The position numbers were made by a program, and so were the translations under genes. The notes beneath the pieces are model-generated. The model ran no database searches. It saw nothing but the letters and a program-made list of their open reading frames with translations, and was not told the origin of the DNA. Shown piece by piece: positions 16,399-23,571 of a stretch of DNA of 43,534 nucleotides. Positions within the stretch are counted from its first letter, which is position 1. Each line of letters begins with the position of its first letter. Source of the DNA: Blautia_A ammoniilytica (GTDB lineage: Bacteria; Bacillota; Clostridia; Lachnospirales; Lachnospiraceae); assembly GCF_025566965.1 (NCBI RefSeq), contig NZ_JAOQJL010000035.1, positions 1 through 43,534 on the forward strand, written 5' to 3'.

Positions 16399-18540
16399 TT
16401 ATTTGGTCTCAGTAGAAGTTCCTGTATCCAACACATTTTCCAAAGAATTATCTACATACACCTCACTGACAAATGCAGGTATACCTGCTTCCTCTGCCTG
16501 TTCCTGATCACCGGAAGGCCCTGCTGCCGCCTCCTCTTCCGGAGGATAATGCTCAGCAATTACATCAAATACACTTTGTCCGCCTGCTTCTGTCTCCTCC
16601 AGAACTGTCTGGGACTGAAGAAGATCTGAAAGTGCATTATTTACAGTTACATCACTGACTACTACCTGTGCATTACCTTCTGCTGTAAATGGCTGATTGG
16701 CAGGATCATATACATTCTGGCTTGCCTTTATAATATCCTGAAGCGTATTCGTTACTTTAACATCTGTAACAAAATACTGAGTATTGCTATTCTGTGCACC
16801 CTGTGCTGCCATCTGAGCTGCCTGCTGGATAGTAGGATAGAAAGACGGCTGACGGATATACCGGAAACTGGCACTGTATGCTTCCCCTACAGTAACACCA
16901 TTCTGGCTGGCAGAGCAGTGAACAGCGATCCAGTCGCCTGCTTCTGTCTTGCCGCAAAGAATACCAACATGATTATTCGCACCTGCCTCTGGTCCCTTCT
17001 GGAATACCAGATCGCCTGGCTGTGCATCTGCTTCACTGACTACATTGGCCTTTCCCCACTGATCAGAAGTGCCATTTCCTACACTTGCTTCCATAGCCTG
17101 GTTCTGATAGCCATTCACTACTGCCCAGGTAACAAAACCACTACAGTCAAGGCCATATGCACGCCTGGTACCGGTACTTTTGCTGCCCTCTGCAGTAACA
17201 GTCTCAACAGTACCCCAGCTTGGATCCTCTCCAAGCACTAAAGACTTACCACCCCAGAAATAACCAACTTTACCGATCAGGGAATAGGCAGAAGTGATCA
17301 CATTTACTCTCTCTTCAGATACACTATCGCCAACGCTCTCTCTTACAAATCCTTTTGCAGCAGTAACTACTGCACACAAAAGGCTGCAGTCTGTCTCTGT
17401 ATACTTTTTCAGCACTGCTCGCTGATCTTTGGGAATCTTATTTTCTTTAATATAGTGGTTGATATGGTAATTACCATAGGAAACCTTGGTAATATCACTG
17501 GAATCCCGGATCACAGGATTCATTCTTGCAAAGATATCTGCCAGGGCTGCCTTGCACGATCCATCAAGTATATAAGAAGTTACTCCCTGCTGACTCTGCT
17601 CATATATGTACACTGCCAGAATATCCTGCCAGTTCCTTACCAGCAAAGTATCTGCTGAGGAAGTCACTCCACCTGTAGTATCTGAAACATCGGCAAGCTT
17701 GTTCTTTGCCTTGTATTCTTTCTCGATCTCATCCATCACAGAAGCAAAATCATCTGAAAAGCTAAGCTGATAATTGTCCTGCAGACTGTTCAGGTAAAAA
17801 TCCTTGCCTGCATGGAGATTAGAAACCATATCTGTATAATATAGTGGATCTCCCTCGATTGCCTCTGCCTCTTTTTTTTCTTTTTCTTCTTTTTCCTTTG
17901 TATCTTCCAGCTTCTTCAGCTTTTTCTCCATATTAAGGAAAAGCTGATAATTGGATACAAGAGACTTTTCGCTGTCTGAAAGTGCATCATATGCCTTACG
18001 GATCTTATGAATCTCATCCTTCTGATCCAGTGTAATATCCTCAAGAAGAGACAGGGCATCAATCCTGTCAATAATATCCCTCACTGCCTCTGAAACTGGT
18101 GCTTCCGATGGAACCGGTGTTGATGTAATCTCCGGTGTATCTGTAGTTCCCGGTGTAGGTGTAGCCTCCGGTGCCTGAGTCGGCGTGGCCGATGGAGAAG
18201 ACGGTGTCTGGGTAGGCGTAGCTGTAGGACTGTGAGTTGGCTTCGGCGCCTGAGTTGGCTCTGCCGGTGCCTGAGTTGGCTCTACTGGAGCCTGTGTTGG
18301 CTCTACTGGAGCCTGCGTCGGCTCTGTCGGCGCCTGGGTAGGCTCTACTGTTGGCGCCTGAGTTGGCTCCGGTACCGCAGTAGGCACAACTTCCCCATAA
18401 CTATCATCAATCTGTTCTCCTGACTCAAATGCTCCGCCATCACTGGCTGCAAAAACTGCAGCTGGTCCGGACAGTACCATTGCTGAAATAATCGTCATGC
18501 ATAAACATTTTGTCAGATATTTATTCTTCATATTTTTCAA
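16399..18540 (-). CDS. Secreted NlpC/P60 cell-wall hydrolase with Pro-rich stalk
   Basis: The order of parts in this 713-aa protein is: signal peptide (about 1-31); proline-threonine stalk with VEPTQAP repeats (58-100) and more PT-rich sequence to 150; a helical domain (150-212) of the VTLDQKDEIHKIRKAYDALSD type; a charged coiled coil (210-230); a helical region; an NlpC/P60 peptidase with Cys466 (GLDCSGFV), His524 (NHVGIL) and His541; and a C-terminal tail with three copies of an 18-residue motif (590, 627, 690). It probably cleaves peptidoglycan stem peptides. Start: TTG at 18540 is 4 nt after AGGGAG; the in-frame ATG at 18531 is 13 nt away, so either may be used. Confidence 0.9.
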   Translation of the reverse strand: MKNMKNKYLTKCLCMTIISAMVLSGPAAVFAASDGGAFESGEQIDDSYGEVVPTAVPEPTQAPTVEPTQAPTEPTQAPVEPTQAPVEPTQAPAEPTQAPKPTHSPTATPTQTPSSPSATPTQAPEATPTPGTTDTPEITSTPVPSEAPVSEAVRDIIDRIDALSLLEDITLDQKDEIHKIRKAYDALSDSEKSLVSNYQLFLNMEKKLKKLEDTKEKEEKEKKEAEAIEGDPLYYTDMVSNLHAGKDFYLNSLQDNYQLSFSDDFASVMDEIEKEYKAKNKLADVSDTTGGVTSSADTLLVRNWQDILAVYIYEQSQQGVTSYILDGSCKAALADIFARMNPVIRDSSDITKVSYGNYHINHYIKENKIPKDQRAVLKKYTETDCSLLCAVVTAAKGFVRESVGDSVSEERVNVITSAYSLIGKVGYFWGGKSLVLGEDPSWGTVETVTAEGSKSTGTRRAYGLDCSGFVTWAVVNGYQNQAMEASVGNGTSDQWGKANVVSEADAQPGDLVFQKGPEAGANNHVGILCGKTEAGDWIAVHCSASQNGVTVGEAYSASFRYIRQPSFYPTIQQAAQMAAQGAQNSNTQYFVTDVKVTNTLQDIIKASQNVYDPANQPFTAEGNAQVVVSDVTVNNALSDLLQSQTVLEETEAGGQSVFDVIAEHYPPEEEAAAGPSGDQEQAEEAGIPAFVSEVYVDNSLENVLDTGTSTETK
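18241..18369 (-). repeat. Coding tandem repeat of the Pro-rich stalk
   Basis: About six copies of a 15-24-bp unit, most often 21 bp, encode EPTQAP with a variable Val, Thr or Ala spacer in the NlpC/P60 protein (residues 58-100). Such runs can change length by slippage. Confidence 0.85.
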
Positions 18541-18633
18541 GATGCTCCCTTCCTTGCCATGAACATCCCTTTACTCCCCTATATAAAGGTCTGATACGTG
18601 ATAAAACGGTTCGCTTAAATATTAACTTTGTCT

Positions 18634-18662
18634 ATTGTATCATAATCTTTTTTTCAAATCAA
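18634..18662 (-). promoter_or_regulatory. Promoter of the NlpC/P60 gene
   Basis: TTGATT (18657-18662) and TACAAT (18634-18639) are 17 bp apart on the minus strand, about 95 bp upstream of the start codon. Confidence 0.65.
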
Positions 18663-18738
18663 CCTTCAAGAAAATATCCATTCCCATTTTATCCAATTTT
18701 CACTTTCTCTTCACATTATGTTAAGGAACGCAGACCTT

Positions 18739-19323
18739 TTATGCAAACGCAGCCATATTCTCCTGTCTTCTGGTACATAACTGTACAATTCCCTGGATCA
18801 CCTGATAGCAGACCATCAAGATATACTGGATATCCTCTGTGATATTTCTCTTTTTACGAAGATAACTGGTGTGGCTTACCTGTATGAATTCTGTAAGCTC
18901 TTCCAGGTTTTTAAAATAGACATCCCTGAAAACATAGGCTCCGGCAGCACCACTTTTAATGCAGATCTTCAGTCTTTGCTTCAGGATCTTTTCATACTGG
19001 CTGTGCTCATACAGGCTTCCAGTATACGTCCTGTTGTGAGGAAATGTAAAATAGTCTGCCACATAATGCAGCACTTCCCCAAAATTCCTCCAGTAGACAC
19101 GTTCCTTCCCTTCCAGGGGACCATGCTCCACCAGCTGAAGCATCTTTTCCTGAATCTCTCCAAAGGTACTGAAATACTCATGCTTCTTCACAACAAAAGA
19201 TGGGCGTATATCCGGAAGGATACTCCCCAGACAAAATGCCTTTCTGTGAGACTGCAGGCTTTCATCTACAGTCAGCTGATCTGCCAGATATCTGGCAAGT
19301 AAAATATGCGATTTCTTACGCAA
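18739..19323 (-). CDS. Zinc-dependent phospholipase C-like protein
   Basis: This 194-aa protein carries the histidine/aspartate pattern of the Zn-dependent phospholipase C (S1/P1-like) fold: SHILLAR near the start, LGSILPDIRP (about 33-42), KKHEYF, EVLHYVADYFTFPHN (about 83-97) and YEHSQYE. No signal peptide is visible, so an intracellular or membrane-proximal hydrolase is likely; phospholipase activity is not established for these short proteins. The start is TTG (19323) five nt after GAGGG; no ATG with a better site lies nearby. It is monocistronic, with a promoter at 19491-19519. Confidence 0.75.
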   Translation of the reverse strand: MRKKSHILLARYLADQLTVDESLQSHRKAFCLGSILPDIRPSFVVKKHEYFSTFGEIQEKMLQLVEHGPLEGKERVYWRNFGEVLHYVADYFTFPHNRTYTGSLYEHSQYEKILKQRLKICIKSGAAGAYVFRDVYFKNLEELTEFIQVSHTSYLRKKRNITEDIQYILMVCYQVIQGIVQLCTRRQENMAAFA

Positions 19324-19490
19324 TAGATCCCTCTGCTTTCCTGCCGCTGGCCTTTGTAATGGTTACACGGCATATATGGCGAAAACATTGTAATGCTTTC
19401 TTATCTGTATTGTATTTTGGCTCATAACTGTATACACGCTGAACAGTTACGTATTCTGATACTATCTTAGGTTAGCGGCCTATACATCAT

Positions 19491-19519
19491 ACTATAACAG
19501 ATATGCAGAAAAACTTCAA
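19491..19519 (-). promoter_or_regulatory. Promoter of the phospholipase C-like gene
   Basis: TTGAAG (19514-19519) and TATAGT (19491-19496) are 17 bp apart on the minus strand, giving a leader of about 160 nt. The remaining intergenic DNA (19324-19613) has repeated AAACTT(C/T) triplets at 19511-19539 and a weak AAGC/GCTT hairpin with a T-run at 19555-19572 that may end metA transcription. I see no gene in it. Confidence 0.6.
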
Positions 19520-19613
19520 ATAAACTTCCAATAAACTTTACATAATATTTTGTCAAAAAAAGCTTATGCTTCCGTTCAAAATGCACAAGTATTTTATCTT
19601 TTGCCACACCCTC

Positions 19614-20555
19614 TCAATCCCTGGAAATACTTGAAAAATCAGGGGTTCCGTAAAGGTCATACGGGGTCATCTGGTATACGTAATAATTCAGCCAGTTTGT
19701 GTACAGGTTATTGGCGTGAGCCCGCCACAAAAGAAGAGGCCTGTTTTCAGGATCATTGTCCTGATAGTAGTTCCTGGGAATATCAATAGGAAGACCCTTG
19801 TTAATGTCACGCTTATATTCCCCATCCAATGTAACACGGTCATATTCCGGATGGCCCATGATAAAGATCTTACGTCCGCCATCTGCCATGGCCAGGAATA
19901 AACCTGCTTCCTCAGACTCTGCAAGCACAGTAAGTTCCTTACATGCATGGATATCTTCAATGGGAACCTCCGTATGTCTGGAATGAGGGGCAAGAAATAC
20001 ATCGTCAAATCCACGTACAAGAGGAATCTTACGGTTAAGCACCTTATGCCAGAAAAGGCCAAACATTTTCTTGGGAAGCATTCTTTTCTTTAGGCCATAA
20101 TGATGGTAAAGGCCTGCCTGTGCGGCCCAGCACAAATATAAGGTAGATGTTACATGGGTCTTGGTCCAATCCATGATCTTTACAAGTTCGCTCCAATAAT
20201 CCACCTCTTCAAATTCCATCTGTTCTACAGGGGCACCTGTAATGATCATCCCGTCATATTTCTGATCTTCCAGTTCAGGAAAAGTCTGATAAAATTTGTT
20301 CAGATGGCTTTTAGATGTATTTTTAGAATCATGGCTTTCTACAGTCATAAATGTAACATCGACCTGAATGGGCGTGTTGGATAAAGAGCGGAGCAGCTGA
20401 AGCTCCGTTTCTTCTTTTAATGGCATCAAATTCAGGATCAGGATCTGAACTGGACGGATATCCTGATGCAGTGCCCTGTTCTCATCCATTACAAATATGT
20501 TTTCTTTTTCAAGAATCTCCTTTACCGGCAGATCGCTTTGTATTTTAATTGGCAT
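19614..20555 (-). CDS. metA: Homoserine O-acetyltransferase (MetA type)
   Basis: This 313-aa enzyme activates homoserine for methionine synthesis. The catalytic residues are in the family's usual places: Cys142 in LYLCWAAQAG, His235 and Glu237 in GHPEYD. Residue 111 is Glu (GAPVEQMEF); published work on MetA proteins ties Glu111 to acetyl-CoA and Gly111 to succinyl-CoA use, so O-acetylation is predicted despite frequent succinyltransferase annotation. AAGGAGG precedes the ATG by 7 nt. It lies 92 bp downstream of ligA with the bulged hairpin element between them. I see no SAM riboswitch or T-box upstream and no clear private promoter. Confidence 0.95.
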   Translation of the reverse strand: MPIKIQSDLPVKEILEKENIFVMDENRALHQDIRPVQILILNLMPLKEETELQLLRSLSNTPIQVDVTFMTVESHDSKNTSKSHLNKFYQTFPELEDQKYDGMIITGAPVEQMEFEEVDYWSELVKIMDWTKTHVTSTLYLCWAAQAGLYHHYGLKKRMLPKKMFGLFWHKVLNRKIPLVRGFDDVFLAPHSRHTEVPIEDIHACKELTVLAESEEAGLFLAMADGGRKIFIMGHPEYDRVTLDGEYKRDINKGLPIDIPRNYYQDNDPENRPLLLWRAHANNLYTNWLNYYVYQMTPYDLYGTPDFSSISRD

Positions 20556-20587
20556 TTATGTCCCTCCTTGTTGTTAATAATATTTCA

Positions 20588-20635
20588 AGTCGAGCAGTTA
20601 CTCACCACCTGAAAGAGGTGGGAGTCTTCTCGACT
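20588..20635. repeat. Bulged hairpin element A (IS200/IS605-end-like)
   Basis: An outer stem AGTCGAG/CTCGACT (20588-20594 with 20629-20635) encloses an inner stem ACTC-CCACCT / AGGTGGGAGT (600-610 with 616-625) with one bulged A at 20604. The same inner stem, with the bulged A in the same place, occurs in element B at 36672-36694. It lies between ligA and metA and might also act on read-through transcription, but no U-run follows. Confidence 0.65.
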
Positions 20636-20646
20636 GAGATGAATGA

Positions 20647-22611
20647 TCATGCCTCTTCCGGATGGACCAGCTTCAGAAATTCTTCCTCAGAAATGATTGG
20701 AATCCCAAGCTCCTTGGCCTTTTTATTTTTAGAGGAATTTGACATTGTATCATTATTGATCAAATACGTGGTTTTTCCTGTAACAGAGCCTGTGACTTTG
20801 CCGCCAAGAGACTCTATCAATGCTTTCATCTCGTTACGGTTAGCAAAATGGGTCACAGAACCAGTGATCACAAAAGTCACTCCTACAAAAATCTGTGTCT
20901 GGGAAGCCGCTTCCGCATGGAGTATAAGAACCCCCATCAGCCGGTCCAGCTTCTGGTTGTTCTCTTTATCATGAAAATAAGAATAAATATTCCCTGCTAA
21001 TACAGGACCAATGCCATCAATAGCGCTGATCTCCTCCATGGATGCCTGACGAACAGAAGAAAGGTCATCTTTAAAGTGACGGCAGATCACTTTGGCATTA
21101 GCAAGTCCGATGCCAGGGATCCCCAGACTGTATATCACCCTGGAAAGAGTGGTATTTCTGGCCTTATCCAGGCTTAAGATCAGATTTTCATAGGACTTTT
21201 CGCCAAAGCCTTCCATCTCGATAATCGCATCTTTGTGTCTGTCCAGCTGGAAAATATCCGCAAATTCATGAATAAAACCCATGGCAATAAACTTTTCCAA
21301 GGTTGACTGGGAAAGCCCGTCAATATTCATAGCATCTCTGCTGGCAAATAGTGTAAAACCTCGGATCTTCTTGGCTGCACAGTCAGGGTTCATACAGTAC
21401 AGCGCTTCTACATCATTTTCTTTGCAGACATGCGCTTCCCCGCCACAAGCAGGACAAGTATCCGGGATCACAAGATTATCACTGCAGGTAAGATTCTCTG
21501 CAATCTGCGGAATGATCATATTAGCCTTGTAAACACGGATGGTATCTCCAATACCAAGCTTCAACTGTTTCACAATACTGACGTTATGCACACTTGCACG
21601 GCTTACAGTAGTGCCTTCCAGTTCAACTGGTTCAAAAACAGCCACCGGATTGATCAGCCCGGTACGTGACGGACTCCACTGAATTTTCAGCAGATGAGTT
21701 TCCCGTATCTCATCTGCCCATTTAAATGCAAAAGCATTTCTTGGGAACTTAGCCGTCCTGCCCAGTGACTCCCCATAGGCAATATCGTCATACAAGGCCA
21801 CCAGACCATCGGATGGAAAATCATTCTTTGTAATAGCTGTAGAAAAATAGTCCATCGCCTGATCTAAAGTTGAAGCAGTTACCACCCGATATTCCACCAC
21901 ATCAAAGCCCTGCCCCTTTAGCCACTGAAACTGATTCTCATGAGAATTGTCAAAATCCACTTCTGGGGCACTTACAAGGGAAAACGCATAAAATCGTACA
22001 TTCCTGCTGGCTGTAACCTGATTATTCAACTGGCGCACGGAACCGCTGCAAAGATTACGAGGATTCTTATAACGTGCATCTACGTCCTCTATGGATTCAT
22101 TGATCCTCTGAAAATCGGAGTAAGTGATAATAGCTTCTCCTCGCAATACAAGACGTCCCTGATACGGAATCTGTAAAGGAATATTCTTAAAAACCCGGGC
22201 ATTGTTGGTGATTACCTCACCAACTGTACCATTTCCTCTGGTGACAGCCTTTAACAGCCGGCCATTTTCATAGGTAAGCACAATGGTAAGGCCGTCCAGT
22301 TTCCAGGAAAGCAGGGTCTTTCGCGGACCAATAAACTCACGAAGCACCTCCCGGTCCTTGGTCTTATCCAGGGAAAGCATTGGCCTTTCATGGGTTTCCT
22401 TAGGAAGTGCATCAACAGACTCATATCCTACGGAAATGGTTGGACTGCCTGCCAGAACTGTGCCTGTTTCCTTTTCCAGTTCTGCCAGCTGATCGTACAG
22501 GGCATCGTACTCCAGATTGCTCATGATCTCCCTGTCTTCCTGATAGTAAGCCTTGGATGCCTGATTCAGTTTCTGGGCTAATTCTTTCATTTTGCTTAAA
22601 GCTGCTTCCAT
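20647..22611 (-). CDS. ligA: NAD-dependent DNA ligase
   Basis: This 654-aa ligase seals nicks in DNA replication and repair using NAD+. The order of parts is: Ia domain with YDALYDQL; the adenylation domain with the AMP-accepting lysine in WKLDGL (Lys104); the OB fold; a four-cysteine zinc finger (CPAC..C..C..C, about 390-420); helix-hairpin-helix repeats (GIPGIGLANA, IDGIGPVLA); and a C-terminal BRCT domain (about 575-650, FVITGSVTH). The motif KLDGLTIV differs from the usual KxDGxA(I/L)S, hinting at a divergent LigA subtype, so a second ligase elsewhere cannot be excluded. AGGAGG stands 6 nt before the ATG, which lies inside the upstream rluF frame. Confidence 0.95.
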   Translation of the reverse strand: MEAALSKMKELAQKLNQASKAYYQEDREIMSNLEYDALYDQLAELEKETGTVLAGSPTISVGYESVDALPKETHERPMLSLDKTKDREVLREFIGPRKTLLSWKLDGLTIVLTYENGRLLKAVTRGNGTVGEVITNNARVFKNIPLQIPYQGRLVLRGEAIITYSDFQRINESIEDVDARYKNPRNLCSGSVRQLNNQVTASRNVRFYAFSLVSAPEVDFDNSHENQFQWLKGQGFDVVEYRVVTASTLDQAMDYFSTAITKNDFPSDGLVALYDDIAYGESLGRTAKFPRNAFAFKWADEIRETHLLKIQWSPSRTGLINPVAVFEPVELEGTTVSRASVHNVSIVKQLKLGIGDTIRVYKANMIIPQIAENLTCSDNLVIPDTCPACGGEAHVCKENDVEALYCMNPDCAAKKIRGFTLFASRDAMNIDGLSQSTLEKFIAMGFIHEFADIFQLDRHKDAIIEMEGFGEKSYENLILSLDKARNTTLSRVIYSLGIPGIGLANAKVICRHFKDDLSSVRQASMEEISAIDGIGPVLAGNIYSYFHDKENNQKLDRLMGVLILHAEAASQTQIFVGVTFVITGSVTHFANRNEMKALIESLGGKVTGSVTGKTTYLINNDTMSNSSKNKKAKELGIPIISEEEFLKLVHPEEA

Positions 22612-23353
22612 GATTTCCTCCTGGATCTGAATTATTTCCGGAAGATGAATCCCGGATCATAAGAGTTAGCTTATTATATTCTTCTTTGGTGATCTCTCTG
22701 TAGCTGCCAGGTGCAAGACCCTGAATTGTAAGATTCATGATCCTGATCCTTTTTAAGGTACGGACCTGATATCCCAGATATTCGCACATCCTGCGGATCT
22801 GGCGGTTCAGCCCCTGTGTCAGAATAATCCGAAACGAGCATTTACCTGCAGCAAATACCTGGCATGGCCGGGTCACTGTATCCAAAACCGGAACTCCTGT
22901 ACGCATATGCATCAAAAATTCTTCTGTTATAGGGTGATCCACAGTTACCAGATACTCCTTCTCATGAAAATTTCTGGCACGCATAATGTGATTGACAAGA
23001 CTTCCCTGGTTGGTAAGCAGAAGAAGTCCTTCTGAATCCTTATCCAAACGGCCCACAGGATAAATGCGAACCGGATACTTCAGATATTCCGTAACCGTTG
23101 TCTCTTCATATTGCTTCTTAGTACTGCACACCACTCCTCTGGGCTTGTAAAAAAGCAGCAGCACCTTTTTCTCTTCTTTTTTAACCGGTTTACCATCTAC
23201 AAAAACCCTTTCCTCAGGAGAAACCTTATCTCCCGGACAAAGGGTGCGGCCGCCGGCTGTAATGCGGCCGGCCGAAAGAAGACGGTCTGCCTCCCTGCGG
23301 GAGCAGTAACCGGATTCACTTAAATATTTATTGATTCTGATTTTTTCGCTCAT
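22421..23353 (-). CDS. rluF: 23S rRNA pseudouridine synthase, RluF type, with run-on tail
   Basis: An S4 domain (IRINKYLSESGYCSRREADRL, about 5-25) is followed by the RsuA/RluB/E/F catalytic domain: the Asp of GRLDKDSEG, and the RluF-like segment TQGLNRQIRRMCEYLG. These enzymes isomerise uridine in rRNA. The recognisable protein ends near EITKEEYNKL, about 80 residues before the stop. The rest is a Ser/Gly/Arg/His-rich tail whose last ~63 codons read ligA in another frame (191-bp overlap), probably after loss of the native stop. I use the ATG at 23353: an upstream in-frame ATG at 23407 lies ahead of the promoter and has no ribosome site. Confidence 0.88.
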   Translation of the reverse strand: MSEKIRINKYLSESGYCSRREADRLLSAGRITAGGRTLCPGDKVSPEERVFVDGKPVKKEEKKVLLLFYKPRGVVCSTKKQYEETTVTEYLKYPVRIYPVGRLDKDSEGLLLLTNQGSLVNHIMRARNFHEKEYLVTVDHPITEEFLMHMRTGVPVLDTVTRPCQVFAAGKCSFRIILTQGLNRQIRRMCEYLGYQVRTLKRIRIMNLTIQGLAPGSYREITKEEYNKLTLMIRDSSSGNNSDPGGNHGSSFKQNERISPETESGIQGLLSGRQGDHEQSGVRCPVRSAGRTGKGNRHSSGRQSNHFRRI

Positions 23354-23359
23354 TGCTAT

Positions 23360-23388
23360 ATTATATAGTCTTTTTTCTGTGATATCAA
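23360..23388 (-). promoter_or_regulatory. rluF promoter abutting the start codon (possible leaderless mRNA)
   Basis: TTGATA (23383-23388) and a perfect TATAAT (23360-23365) are 17 bp apart on the minus strand. Only 6 nt separate the -10 from the ATG at 23353, so transcription should begin at or next to the A of the ATG. No Shine-Dalgarno is possible. Confidence 0.6.
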
Positions 23389-23393
23389 GAAAA

Positions 23394-23477
23394 AGCTTCA
23401 CGATCATCCCCTATTTGTGATATGCTTCACGATCATCTTTTTATGATAAGCTTCGCGGTCATCTTCCTATTTGTGAT
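23394..23477. repeat. Three tandem ~28-bp repeats
   Basis: Units begin at about 23394, 23422 and 23449. Each begins with (A/T)GCTTC(A/G)CG(A/G)TCATC and continues to TGTGAT or a close relative (TATGAT in the middle copy). They lie between the divergent rluF and deacetylase promoters and may be binding sites. Confidence 0.65.
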
Positions 23478-23536
23478 TGCACGAAAATGAAGTGTGTGGT
23501 AAAATCTATTTTGTATTGGAGATTTTTTTCTCCAAT
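23477..23536 (+). promoter_or_regulatory. Deacetylase promoter and 5'-end stem-loop
   Basis: TTGCAC (23477-23482) and TAAAAT (23500-23505) are 17 bp apart. The expected transcript starts near 23512 and almost at once forms the perfect 8-bp hairpin ATTGGAGA-T6-TCTCCAAT (23515-23536), with CTTTTATT after it. It could stabilise the mRNA 5' end or act as an attenuator. Confidence 0.6.
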
Positions 23537-23571
23537 CTTTTATTGATTTACTGACACAAAGGAGGAATCAT

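Noticed and set aside
18241..18369. CRISPR-like regular repeats
   Set aside because: The period is mostly about 21 bp, has no unique spacers and encodes EPTQAP repeats in the stalk of a secreted protein.
20556..20646. Riboswitch or T-box before metA
   Set aside because: The only structure is the bulged hairpin shared with element B; no SAM-riboswitch or T-box core elements are visible.
23354..23407. N-terminal extension of rluF
   Set aside because: It would place the start upstream of the TTGATA/TATAAT promoter and has no Shine-Dalgarno; the S4 domain begins right after the ATG at 23353.
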